Shown here piece by piece: positions 34,118 through 41,778 of a DNA stretch of 64,000 nt (positions are counted from its first letter, which is position 1; each line of letters begins with the position of its first letter). A model generated the notes under the pieces. It saw only the letters and a list, made by a program, of their open reading frames with translations, was not told where the DNA came from and did no database searches. A program made the position numbers and the translations under genes. Source of the stretch: Microbacterium sp. NC79 (GTDB lineage Bacteria > Actinomycetota > Actinomycetes > Actinomycetales > Microbacteriaceae); contig NZ_JAHQYI010000002.1 in the NCBI RefSeq assembly GCF_019061125.1, positions 186,001 through 250,000 of the forward strand, in the 5' to 3' direction.

Positions 34118-34738
34118 TTAGCTCGCGTAGCGGCGGCACCATTCATACATCACGATGGCGCCCGCTGCTGAAGCGTTAATCGAGCGCGTGGAACCATACT
34201 GCGTGATCTCAATGAAGGCGTCGGCTGCCGCGAGCGCCTCGGGAGAGAGTCCGGGCCCCTCCTGGCCGAACAGCATGACGCATCGTTCCGGAAGTTCAGC
34301 CTTGTCGACGGGCTTGGCATCACCAACGTTGTCGATCGCGAGGATCGGCAGGTTTTCGCTTGCTGCCCACGCGGCGAAGGCCTCAACCGTTTCGTGGTGC
34401 ACAACGTGCTGGTAGCGGTCAGTGACCATCGCACCACGGCGGTTCCAGCGGCGACGACCAATGATGTGCACAGTGTCAGCGAGGAACGCGTTGGCGCTTC
34501 GCACGATCGACCCGATGTTCATGTCGTGCTGCCAGTTTTCAATTGCCACGTGAAACGCGTGGCGCTGCGTGTCGAGGTCGGCGACGATGGCCTCCATCGT
34601 CCAGTACCGGTACCTGTCGATCACGTTGCGAGTGTCGCCGTCACGGAGCAGTTCGGAGTCGTACCAGTCGCCCTCCGGCCACTCCCCCTGCCAGGGGCCG
34701 ACGCCGTGGGTTGACCGTTCCGGGGTTTCTTCACTCAC
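34118..34738 (-). CDS. SpoU/TrmH-family RNA 2'-O-methyltransferase
   Basis: The three SPOUT motifs are present: NIGSIVRSANAF at residues 74-85, LFGQEGPGLS at about 153 and STRSINASAAGAIVMYEW at about 184. These bind S-adenosylmethionine in a knotted fold and methylate a ribose 2'-OH in tRNA or rRNA. The 206-residue length lacks the extra N-terminal substrate domain of RlmB, and the short leader contains GPWQGEWPEGDW. The exact target RNA cannot be assigned. It converges with the lipoprotein gene with a 3 bp gap between stops. Confidence 0.85.
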   Translation of the reverse strand: MSEETPERSTHGVGPWQGEWPEGDWYDSELLRDGDTRNVIDRYRYWTMEAIVADLDTQRHAFHVAIENWQHDMNIGSIVRSANAFLADTVHIIGRRRWNRRGAMVTDRYQHVVHHETVEAFAAWAASENLPILAIDNVGDAKPVDKAELPERCVMLFGQEGPGLSPEALAAADAFIEITQYGSTRSINASAAGAIVMYEWCRRYAS

Positions 34739-34861
34739 CCATCCAGCCTAATCGCTGGCCCCGCTCCCCCTGGTTCCGCCTCTGTTTCACTGTGTGACGG
34801 GGCTTTTCGCCATCGTCATGGGTGAGACGTACCGTGATGTCACCCCGTTGAAAGGACCATC

Positions 34862-35185
34862 ATGCTCACCACCGCCCGCCTCCAGCAGTCACTTGCGACC
34901 GCATGCGAGCAGGGTGAGATGTGCGTCCACGACCGCTCCGGCCACCAACTGAGCGCCATCCAGTGGCGACTCGCAACGGCCACCCCAAGCGGCTGGGTCG
35001 ACGCCCTGGTGACTGCCGTTGAGTCGGACGGTTGGATCACGGTGGCAACGCTCGCAGGCGAGAGCGTGCGGGTGTGGAACCACACCGATCGCACCGATTC
35101 ACTGCACGTTGGTGAGCCGGTGTCGGTGCATGCACGCTACGACGTGCTCGTCGCGGGCGACACTCGCGTCAACGTCGCACGCTGA
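34862..35185 (+). CDS. Hypothetical small soluble protein, 107 aa
   Basis: ATG 34862 has a GAAAGGACC ribosome-binding site. The protein is beta-rich (WVDALVTAVESDGWITVATLAGESVRVWNHTDRTDSLHVGEPVSVHARYDVLVAGDTRVNV), suggesting a single small barrel or strand-rich domain. A Cys pair is absent (single Cys in QGEMCVHD) and no signal peptide is seen. The family is not recognised. It is flanked by an octamer-containing promoter region (34771) and converges with the copper storage gene. Confidence 0.55.
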   Translation: MLTTARLQQSLATACEQGEMCVHDRSGHQLSAIQWRLATATPSGWVDALVTAVESDGWITVATLAGESVRVWNHTDRTDSLHVGEPVSVHARYDVLVAGDTRVNVAR

Positions 35186-35229
35186 CGTATCGCGAGGTGC
35201 CGGTCGGGCCAGAAGCCCGGCGCTGTGGG

Positions 35230-35637
35230 TTAGCTCATCGCTGCCATCATCTTTTCGCACGCCTTCATAGCCGCCTCGCACGCCATCGCGCACATGCGGC
35301 AGGTCTCGCTCATCTCAGCGTGCTCGTTGCAGCAGTCCATGCAGGCCTTCGTCATGGCGACCGTCGCCTGAAGCATCGGCATCATGGTGTCGCGTGACAT
35401 CGCCATCGGGTGCATCATCATCTTCATCATGGTCTGGCACATCTCGGCGCACATCGTGCTCATCGAGACGCACATTCCCATGCCGTCCATGCCCGCCATG
35501 GTTCCGGAGCACATCGTGCATGCCTGCATACAGGCGTTACATGCCTCCATGCACTCTTGCATAACGGCCATATCCATCGAGGCCATCGCGGTGTCATCCA
35601 TCGGCATGGACTTCATCATGTCGGTCATGTTCATCAT
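35230..35637 (-). CDS. Met/Cys-rich four-helix copper storage protein (Csp-like)
   Basis: The ATG at 35637 has an AAGGAG site and gives 135 residues, of which I count about 40 Met and 15 Cys, placed in repeated CxxC/CxxxC and Met runs along four predicted helices (MQECMEACNACMQACTMC; GMCVSMSTMCAEMC; ACMDCCNEHAEM; CRMCAMACEAAMKACEKM). Csp proteins store Cu(I) within a four-helix bundle lined with Cys. Here abundant Met, mostly on the same faces, may broaden capacity. No signal peptide, so it is cytoplasmic unless exported otherwise. The in-frame N-terminal extension to 36087 is rejected. It is divergent from mntR. Confidence 0.8.
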   Translation of the reverse strand: MMNMTDMMKSMPMDDTAMASMDMAVMQECMEACNACMQACTMCSGTMAGMDGMGMCVSMSTMCAEMCQTMMKMMMHPMAMSRDTMMPMLQATVAMTKACMDCCNEHAEMSETCRMCAMACEAAMKACEKMMAAMS

Positions 35638-35737
35638 GGCGTGCTCCTTCGTCGGGTGGACGGGGATACGCCCACGTGATGCCCATGCTACGTCCGGCTT
35701 ACGACGCAATCCAGGGCTGGCAGGTAAACAATGCGAT

Positions 35738-35765
35738 GGGTACTCAACCTCGAAGGCGAGTAGCC
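35738..35765. promoter_or_regulatory. Candidate operator between the copper protein gene and mntR
   Basis: An inverted repeat GGGTACTC (35738-35745) / GAGTAGCC (35758-35765) matches in 7 of 8 pairs with 12 nt between, ending 7 bp before the mntR GTG. It could be an autoregulatory MntR or copper-regulator site. No known consensus matches well. Confidence 0.3.
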
Positions 35766-35772
35766 TGGTGCG

Positions 35773-36405
35773 GTGAGATCTCCTGCGGCCGACGACTATC
35801 TGAAGACCGTCTATGCCCACACGGAGTGGCAAGACGAAGCGATTACGCCCTCGGTTCTCGCTGGCAAGCTTGGCATCGCACCATCGAGCGTCACCGAAAT
35901 GGTGAAGAAGTTGGCTACCGCTGGGTTCGTCTCGCACGTTCCGTATGGCGCGGTCACGCTGACCGAGGCGGGGCGTGAACGGGCGCTGGCAATGGTGCGC
36001 CGTCACCGCCTCATTGAGACATGGCTCGTGAAGACGTTCGACTACTCGTGGGACGAAGTGCACGATGAGGCCGAGATCCTTGAGCACGCGCTCAGCGATC
36101 GTCTGCTGTCAAAGATCGACGCACAGCTGGGTAACCCGCGCTTCGATCCGCACGGCGACGCGATTCCCGATGAGAACCTTGTCGTCGCATTCACGCCGTT
36201 CGTGCTGTTGGCCGATGCTCCCGTTGGGCACACAGGCAACGTGTTGCGCGTGAGCGACCACGACCCGGATCTACTGCGCGCGATCGATGAGGCCGGACTG
36301 TTGGTCGGAACCACGGTGACCGTCTCAGAAACGGGTGTCGACGTCGACGGCGTCAGCCGCATGGTTCCGCCCGGCGCTACCCGGTCGGTCTGGCTGACCG
36401 CGTAG
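35773..36405 (+). CDS. mntR: SirR/MntR-type DtxR-family metal-responsive regulator
   Basis: The start is GTG at 35773. An N-terminal winged helix (ITPSVLAGKLGIAPSSVTEMVKKLATAGFV, about residues 24-53) is followed by MVRRHRLIETWLVKTF and DEVHDEAEILEHALSDRLLSKIDAQLGNPRFDPHGDAIP, the metal-binding dimerisation domain with conserved His/Glu/Asp ligands. This pattern (HGDxIP) is that of actinobacterial MntR/SirR rather than IdeR. A C-terminal FeoA-like SH3 domain (GHTGNVLRVSDHD to SVWLTA) is present. It represses manganese or iron transport genes when metal is bound. The divergent partner is a copper storage protein, so the sensed metal deserves caution. Confidence 0.85.
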   Translation: MRSPAADDYLKTVYAHTEWQDEAITPSVLAGKLGIAPSSVTEMVKKLATAGFVSHVPYGAVTLTEAGRERALAMVRRHRLIETWLVKTFDYSWDEVHDEAEILEHALSDRLLSKIDAQLGNPRFDPHGDAIPDENLVVAFTPFVLLADAPVGHTGNVLRVSDHDPDLLRAIDEAGLLVGTTVTVSETGVDVDGVSRMVPPGATRSVWLTA

Positions 36406-36416
36406 CCGCCACCGCC

Positions 36417-37352
36417 TCAGTCGAGAGTCTTGATGGCGTCGACGACCGCGCTCCAAAACGCGTCTACGTCGAGGCCAACGGCCACATACGCGTTGGGCTC
36501 GCGCTGAAGCATGCCGTGCAGGTCAACGCTCGTGGCGCCCAGCGTGTGGGTTCCGTGCGTTTCCACGTCCAGACGCGTGTGCACAACCTCAACGGTCTCA
36601 GGCGCGGCAAGTACGGCGACGGCGACCGGGTCGTGCAGCGGCCCATCGGGCATGCCGTACACGGCCTCGTTGGTGTCGCAGAAGAAGCGCATCAGCTCGT
36701 CACTGAACTTGCTGGTGTTATTGCCGACCGCGAGGATGCGCTCGCGGACGTCGGCGGTGAGGAGCGCCTGATGGGTGACGTTGAGGCCCACCATGGTGAA
36801 CTTCACGCCGGATTCCAGCACGACGGCAAGCGCTTCTGGGTCGACAAGCGCGTTGAACTCGGCGTACGGGGTGGCGTTGCCGCGCTCGGTTGAGCCGCCC
36901 ATCCAGACCACTTCGCGAATACGCGGCTTCAGGTCGGGGCGATCGCGCACCAAAACCGCGACGTTCGTGATCGGGCCGGTGGCGACGATCGCGACCGGTT
37001 CGTCGGCCGCCTCGATAACGTCGACCATGAGCTGCTGCGCTGAGCGAGCATCGAGCGGCATCGTCGGCGTCGGAAGTTCAGGGCCGCCGAGACCGTTTTC
37101 GCCGTGAATGAACTCCGCCGTCTCCAGCTCGCGTGCAAGCGGGCCAGCGGCACCGGCGGCAATCGGCACATCGTTCACACCCGCGACGGTGAGCGCGACC
37201 CGCGCGTTCATCGTGGTGAGGGGTAGCGGAACATTGCCGCCGACCGTGGTTACCGCACGCACATCAAGGGTCGGGTTGCCGAGCGCCAACCACAGAGCCA
37301 CCACATCGTCGTGGCCGGGGTCGCAATCAATGATGACGGGAATGGCGCTCAC
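36417..37352 (-). CDS. Inosine-uridine-preferring nucleoside hydrolase
   Basis: The GTG at 37352 (ribosome-binding site AAAGG) gives 311 residues. The calcium-binding catalytic motif DCDPGHDD is at residues 9-16, and the conserved block GGSTERGNATPYAEFNALVDPEA (about 165-187) and HDPVAVA (about 250) complete the active site. It hydrolyses N-glycosidic bonds of ribonucleosides, salvaging bases and ribose in the cytoplasm. Substrate preference cannot be assigned confidently. The frame extends upstream to 37466, but that part overlaps no recognisable sequence, so the shorter start is used. The adjacent SDR gene is on the same strand 31 bp upstream. Confidence 0.9.
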   Translation of the reverse strand: MSAIPVIIDCDPGHDDVVALWLALGNPTLDVRAVTTVGGNVPLPLTTMNARVALTVAGVNDVPIAAGAAGPLARELETAEFIHGENGLGGPELPTPTMPLDARSAQQLMVDVIEAADEPVAIVATGPITNVAVLVRDRPDLKPRIREVVWMGGSTERGNATPYAEFNALVDPEALAVVLESGVKFTMVGLNVTHQALLTADVRERILAVGNNTSKFSDELMRFFCDTNEAVYGMPDGPLHDPVAVAVLAAPETVEVVHTRLDVETHGTHTLGATSVDLHGMLQREPNAYVAVGLDVDAFWSAVVDAIKTLD

Positions 37353-37383
37353 AAGAGACCTTTCAGAACGGGGGCGGGTAGGA

Positions 37384-38370
37384 CTAGTCGCGAGGAGACT
37401 GCGCGGCCGTGAACGGCCACACCGTGCGCGTGGCAGATTCGCAGAACTCCCACACATCGCGACCAACCTCGGGCCGGCGCGAACGCTCGGTGAGCTTCGT
37501 CGGCTTAGCCGCTGGGTAGATGCGCGGCGGGCCCGTGAACGTGCGCGCAGGCCCGATGAGGTCGCCGCCCTGAACGAGCGGATCTATCAGGGCGCGCACC
37601 TGCGCGGTGGCACCCAATTCTTTGGACTGGCTCACGGGTGCCTGCAGGTTGGCGAAGAATCGTTTGAGGCGACGCACCTCGTTGACACCGGCGACGGCTT
37701 CGGTGCGACCGCTCAGCGAGTAGCCGGGGTGCGCGATCACGCTGGTCACGGCGACGTTCGCTTCGTCGAGACGCCGCTGTGCCTCGGCCGCGAGCGTCTG
37801 CACCATGAACTTTGACTGCACGTAGGCGCGGGGGCCGCTGTAGTTTTCTGTGAGCTCGGGGTCGACCTTGATCGTTTTCCACGACGCCGTCGATACCGAT
37901 CCCAACCACACCATGCGGCCGGTTCCGTAGTCGCGACCCGCTTTCGCCAGCGTCGGCAACAAGCCAGCCGCGAGCGCAAAGTGGCCGAGCACGTTAGTGG
38001 TGAGCACAACCTCGTGGCCATCAACCTCTTCACGCTTACGCGGCGGGTGCACGATGCCGGCGTTCAGGATGACGCCGTCAAGCCGGTCGTGCGACGACAA
38101 GCTCGCGGCGGCTGAGCGCACCACGGATCGCTTCGTGACGTCAATAATCATCGACTCGAGCGAAGCTCCGGCAACGCGACGGCCAATGGCCGCGCGAGCA
38201 GCGGTGAGCTTATTGACGTTGCGGCCGCTCAAAATAACGTGAGCGCCTGCGGCAGCAAGCTGCTCTGCGGAGAAGAATCCGAGGCCAGAAGTCGCCCCGG
38301 TGACGAGATAGGTACGCCCAGCAAGACTCGGGAGCGCACGCGCATCCCACGAATCTCGGGAACCAACCAC
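37384..38370 (-). CDS. SDR-family oxidoreductase
   Basis: The 328-residue protein has the classical NAD(P)-binding TGATSGLG at about residues 24-31, NAG in ILNAGIVHP, the catalytic Ser in WLGSVSTAS and YVQSK at about residue 180. At the C-terminus it is longer than short classical SDRs, with an Arg/Lys-rich extension (PTKLTERSRRPEVGRDVW). The start is GTG at 38370. This subgroup includes retinol dehydrogenase-like and other NAD(P)H oxidoreductases, and the substrate is unknown. It shares a divergent upstream region with the YdeI-like gene that contains the repeated hairpin at 38425-38523. Confidence 0.85.
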   Translation of the reverse strand: MVGSRDSWDARALPSLAGRTYLVTGATSGLGFFSAEQLAAAGAHVILSGRNVNKLTAARAAIGRRVAGASLESMIIDVTKRSVVRSAAASLSSHDRLDGVILNAGIVHPPRKREEVDGHEVVLTTNVLGHFALAAGLLPTLAKAGRDYGTGRMVWLGSVSTASWKTIKVDPELTENYSGPRAYVQSKFMVQTLAAEAQRRLDEANVAVTSVIAHPGYSLSGRTEAVAGVNEVRRLKRFFANLQAPVSQSKELGATAQVRALIDPLVQGGDLIGPARTFTGPPRIYPAAKPTKLTERSRRPEVGRDVWEFCESATRTVWPFTAAQSPRD

Positions 38371-38424
38371 GAGGCAACCCTATCCGGTTTCCGGTGTGCT
38401 CCAACACCGCCACGGAGCACTCCC

Positions 38425-38523
38425 GGCGTGTTTTCCTTCCGCGTTGCTCTGGCAGAAGGAAAACACGCCGGCAGAAGGACGATTGGCCCATATTCTCCTT
38501 CCCTCGCGGTGTTTTCCTTCCGC
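38425..38523. repeat. Triple inverted/direct repeat in divergent promoter region
   Basis: The unit GTGTTTTCCTTCCGC is found on the plus strand at 38428-38442 and 38509-38523. Its reverse complement core GAAGGAAAACACGCC is at 38455-38469, making a 16-bp-arm hairpin with the first copy (38424-38439 / 38455-38470). Further GAAGGA/TCCTTC words are near 38474, 38494 and 38557. It lies between the SDR and YdeI-like start codons. Confidence 0.85.
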
Positions 38524-38625
38524 CGCGACATCGGAGAGCGGAACCACGAGAGACGGCGAGAAGGACAGCGGACCAGGGAGCGCAGAACGCTGGGCAATGT
38601 CGGGGGCCGCGCCTAGGATTTCGAC

Positions 38626-39192
38626 ATGGCACGAATGGACGAAGCGGAGCGTGTTCATCTCGAATCCAGAGCCCAGTGGCGCGCTTGGCTCAGCGAGAAT
38701 CACGCCACCTCAGACGGCGTGTGGATTGTGGTGTGGCGAGGTGACCGCCCCCGGCCGAGCTACGACGACTTGGTCGAAGAAGCACTGTGCTTCGGGTGGA
38801 TCGACGCGGTCAACAAGTCACTCGGCGACGATCGGCGCATGCAGTGGTATTCGCCGCGGCGGCCACGCAGCCCGTGGGCGGCGACAAACAAGGTGCGCGT
38901 CGCCCGCCTCATCGAGCAGGGCCTCATGATGCCAGCAGGCCAGGCCGTGATCGATCAGGCAAAAGCCTCGGTGTGGTGGTCTGTGCTCGATGGCCCCGAG
39001 GCTGGCATCGTGCCGACTGAGCTGCAGGAGGCACTCGATGCGAATGACGCAGCGCGCGAAACGTGGGAGTCTTATCCCGCGAGCGTGCGCAAGTATCAGC
39101 TCACGCAGATCGCGATGGCAATGAGCCCGGCAACGGTCTCCAAACGCATCGCGAACGTTGTTCACACAGCTGCCGAAGGAAAACGCCCATGA
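38626..39192 (+). CDS. YdeI/OmpD-associated family protein
   Basis: The 188-residue protein fits the bacteriocin-protection YdeI family: VHLESRAQWRAWLSENHATSDGVWIVVW, then SYDDLVEEALCFGWIDAVNKSLGDDRRMQWYSPRRPRSPWAATNKVRVARL, and the second half ETWESYPASVRKYQLTQIAMAMSPATVSKRI. Members occur widely, and the biological role is not settled. A second ATG (38635) is possible. The 3' end overlaps the small membrane peptide gene by 4 bp. Confidence 0.8.
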   Translation: MARMDEAERVHLESRAQWRAWLSENHATSDGVWIVVWRGDRPRPSYDDLVEEALCFGWIDAVNKSLGDDRRMQWYSPRRPRSPWAATNKVRVARLIEQGLMMPAGQAVIDQAKASVWWSVLDGPEAGIVPTELQEALDANDAARETWESYPASVRKYQLTQIAMAMSPATVSKRIANVVHTAAEGKRP

Positions 39193-39308
39193 GCGAACGT
39201 GATCTTCTCTTCCTGGTTTCGACGGTCATCGTCTCGTCCACACTCGTGCTGTTTATTTGGCGTTATATGAATGACCGCAAGAACGACAAGAACGACAAGA
39301 ACGAGTAA
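39189..39308 (+). CDS. Small single-pass membrane peptide, 39 aa
   Basis: ATG 39189 overlaps the YdeI-like stop by 4 bp (ATGA), giving translational coupling. The peptide reads MSERDLLFLVSTVIVSSTLVLF for a membrane helix, then IWRYMNDR and a charged tail of three KND(E)-type repeats (KNDKNDKNE). The coupling, helix and basic-acidic tail suggest a real small protein, perhaps a membrane-tethered partner of its upstream neighbour. No family is known to me. Confidence 0.6.
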   Translation: MSERDLLFLVSTVIVSSTLVLFIWRYMNDRKNDKNDKNE

Positions 39309-39337
39309 GGCGCCGCCGGAGACCGACGACGCCTTAC
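39305..39337. terminator. Short bidirectional hairpin
   Basis: GTAAGGCG (39305-39312) and CGCCTTAC (39330-39337) pair over 8 bp across the small peptide stop codon, between it and the convergent pyrE stop at 39347. Confidence 0.5.
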
Positions 39338-39346
39338 CGCAACGGG

Positions 39347-39925
39347 TTACTGGGGTGCGAGCCCCAGGTCGTCGAGGTCAATAGCTGCGCGCCATTCCAG
39401 GCCGGCATTTTCAATCGCGGCCTGAGCGCCGGTCTTGCGGTCAACGATCACGATGACGGCAACGACCTCGGCACCAGCGGCGCGAAGCACCTCTACTGCC
39501 TTGAGCGCTGACTGGCCGGTGGTCGAGGTGTCTTCGACAACGATGACACGCTTACCCTCAACCTCGGCGCCCTCGATCTGGCGGCCACGGCCGTGGTCCT
39601 TCGGCTCCTTGCGCACCACAAACGCGTCCAGCGGCTTGTCGCTGCCAGCCGACGCGTGCATGACGGCGTTGGCGATGGGGTCAGCGCCGAGCGTGAGCCC
39701 GCCGACAGCAACCACGCCGTCAAATTCGCTGGCGAGCTCTGCCGTCAGGCGACCGATCGCGGGAGCCGCACGGTGGTCCAACGTCAGGCGACGCATGTCG
39801 ACGTAGTACGACGCCTTCTTGCCGCTCGACAGGGTGAAGTCACCGTGGAAAACGGCCTCACTTTTGATGAGCTCAATGAGCATCTGGCGGTCAGCTTCCA
39901 GGGCGGGCGACGAGAACGCGGTCAT
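39347..39925 (-). CDS. pyrE: Orotate phosphoribosyltransferase
   Basis: Converts orotate and PRPP to orotidine 5'-phosphate in pyrimidine synthesis. The 192-residue protein shows SSGKKASYYVDMRRLTLD (residues about 33-50), the flexible loop RKEPKDHGRGRQIEG, and the PRPP motif VIVVEDTSTTGQSA at residues 127-140. It follows the ROK kinase gene by 9 bp, so it may be the tail of that operon, although an independent promoter is likely given its housekeeping role. Confidence 0.93.
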   Translation of the reverse strand: MTAFSSPALEADRQMLIELIKSEAVFHGDFTLSSGKKASYYVDMRRLTLDHRAAPAIGRLTAELASEFDGVVAVGGLTLGADPIANAVMHASAGSDKPLDAFVVRKEPKDHGRGRQIEGAEVEGKRVIVVEDTSTTGQSALKAVEVLRAAGAEVVAVIVIVDRKTGAQAAIENAGLEWRAAIDLDDLGLAPQ

Positions 39926-39934
39926 GCTTCGATT

Positions 39935-40864
39935 CTAAGCGGCCGTCTCCGCCACATTTCGCGCCGTCTGCGAAAGCGCGAGGGCGGCAGCCCCCTTGAT
40001 GGCGCCCTCGCCTTGGAGAGACGGAACCATGACGGCAACGTCGCGGGCGTAGGCGAGCACACTGGAGTCGCGAATCGCGGCGCGGACGCGCTCCAGATAG
40101 TCAGTCGCGACGTGCGAAAAACCTCCGCCAATGACGATGGCGTCGACGTCGAGCAGGGTGGCGACATTACTCAGAGCGCGGCCAACGGCGCGCGCAGAGC
40201 GCTCGACGGCCTGCTGCGCAATCGCGTCACCTGCGGCGTACGCCGCACCGAGTTCGTGCCCCGTGGTTCCGCTGAATCCGCGTTCCCGTGCCCAAGCGAC
40301 GGCATGCGGACCTGCTGCCACCTCCTCGACGGTGACGCCGGACTCATCGCGCATTTGGCCGATATGGCCGGCGTTGCCGGTCGTACCACGCACCAGATTG
40401 CCATCGATCACGATGCCACAGCCGACGCCCGTAGACACCACAACACCGATCATGGCCGCGGCCTCCCGAGCCACACCAAACGTCGCTTCACCCAGCGCCA
40501 AGCATCCCGCGTCGTGACCGCTCTTTACCGGCACCGCGGTTCCGAGCACCTCTTCTGCAATGCGGGAAAGCTCGGTCTCCAGATGGAATCCGTGCACCCC
40601 GGGAAGGTTGACAGACGCCAACGTGCCGTCGCTCGCGATCGGACCGGGTGCGCCTATTCCGATTCCGGTGATGGGCGCGCCGTTCGCGGCGGCTGCTGCC
40701 CGTGACACCACCTGTGCGAGCGCCGCGGTGAGGGCATCGGCGCTCAGCGTGCGCCCGGTCGGCACCCGCGTGCGAGATCCCGCGACCACGTCACCTGCGT
40801 GACTGACGAGCGCGCCGTCTAATTTGGTTCCGCCGAGGTCAAGGGCAACGACGAACTGCGTCAC
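39935..40864 (-). CDS. ROK-family sugar kinase/regulator-like protein
   Basis: The 309-residue protein has the ROK ATP phosphate-binding motif ALDLGGTKLDGAL at residues 8-20 and GHDAGCLALGEATFG (the catalytic Asp of ROK kinases) at about 115. GVVVSTGVGCGIVIDG and GNAGHIGQM follow. The usual Cys cluster (CxCGxxGC) that binds zinc after GH is missing. It lacks an N-terminal DNA-binding domain, so it is a kinase-type, not a repressor-type, ROK protein. It probably phosphorylates the sugar imported by the preceding ABC system. Start codon overlaps the permease stop by 4 bp. Confidence 0.85.
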   Translation of the reverse strand: MTQFVVALDLGGTKLDGALVSHAGDVVAGSRTRVPTGRTLSADALTAALAQVVSRAAAAANGAPITGIGIGAPGPIASDGTLASVNLPGVHGFHLETELSRIAEEVLGTAVPVKSGHDAGCLALGEATFGVAREAAAMIGVVVSTGVGCGIVIDGNLVRGTTGNAGHIGQMRDESGVTVEEVAAGPHAVAWARERGFSGTTGHELGAAYAAGDAIAQQAVERSARAVGRALSNVATLLDVDAIVIGGGFSHVATDYLERVRAAIRDSSVLAYARDVAVMVPSLQGEGAIKGAAALALSQTARNVAETAA

Positions 40865-41778
40865 GACTTGACCGAGCCGCTCATCAATCCGCCAATGAAG
40901 TACTTGCCGAGAATGATGTAGACCAGCAGGGTGGGCAGCGAAGCGAGCAGCGCGCCGGCCATCGCCGCACCGTAGTTGGCGAGTTGGGCGCCCTGCGACA
41001 GGTTGACCAATGCGAGCGACACCGGCCCCTCATTGGCATTGGAGAGGAAGAGCGCGAAGAGGTAGTCGTTCCATGCCGACGTGAACTGCCAAATAATCGT
41101 GACAACGAAGCCGGGCAACGACAGCGGCAGAATGATGCGCGCATAGGTCGTGAGCATGCCAGCGCCGTCGACGCGAGAGGCCTCGATCAGCTCATTCGGA
41201 ACCCCGGCGTAGTAGTTGCGGAAGATCAGCGTGCAGATCGGCAGGCCGTAAATGATGTGCACGATGAGCAGGGTGAGCACGTTGCTCGGCATGCCGAGCG
41301 ACGTCTTCATCTGCACGAGCGGCGTCATGATCGCCTGGTACGGGATGAACATGCCGAACAGGATGAGGGCAAAGACGAGGTCGGCACCGCGGAACCGCCA
41401 GCGGGAGAGCACGAAGCCGTTCATCGAACCGAGCATCGCGGAGATGATGGCCGCCGGGATCGCGAGCAGGAAGGTACGGCTGATCGCCGGGGCCAGTGAC
41501 TGCCAAGCCATGATCCAGTTATCGAATCCGGTCGGGCCGCCCTCAACCTTGGCTTCCCACGGCCAGCGCACAGGCAGACCCCACGAGGTTGCCGGGTTGA
41601 CGTCGGCCGGTGGCTTCAGGCTCGTCACGATCAGCACGTAGACGGGCATGAGAACCACGACTACGAACAGAATCAGCAGCGCGTATTTGGCGGTGCGGCT
41701 GAGGCGGCGCTTGGCGGTGCTGCCGGTGACAGTATGCGCAGTCGCCGTGGGGCGTTCGATTTCGGTGGTGACGCTCAT
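40861..41778 (-). CDS. Carbohydrate ABC transporter permease (MalG-like)
   Basis: The ATG at 41778 gives 305 residues with six membrane helices. The cytoplasmic EAA loop EASRVDGAGMLTTYARIILPLSLPG contacts the ATPase. The N-terminal hydrophobic helix (YALLILFVVVVLMPVYVLIVTSL) is typical of MalG-type subunits. It pairs with the MalF-like subunit encoded just upstream, overlapping by 4 bp. No ATPase gene is present in the operon, so a shared MsiK-type ATPase encoded elsewhere probably powers it. Confidence 0.9.
   Translation of the reverse strand: MSVTTEIERPTATAHTVTGSTAKRRLSRTAKYALLILFVVVVLMPVYVLIVTSLKPPADVNPATSWGLPVRWPWEAKVEGGPTGFDNWIMAWQSLAPAISRTFLLAIPAAIISAMLGSMNGFVLSRWRFRGADLVFALILFGMFIPYQAIMTPLVQMKTSLGMPSNVLTLLIVHIIYGLPICTLIFRNYYAGVPNELIEASRVDGAGMLTTYARIILPLSLPGFVVTIIWQFTSAWNDYLFALFLSNANEGPVSLALVNLSQGAQLANYGAAMAGALLASLPTLLVYIILGKYFIGGLMSGSVKS

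Noticed and set aside
36417..37466. Longer start of the nucleoside hydrolase at 37466
   Set aside because: The extra 38 residues are Arg/Ser-rich shadow sequence before the conserved start, and the GTG at 37352 has a ribosome-binding site.
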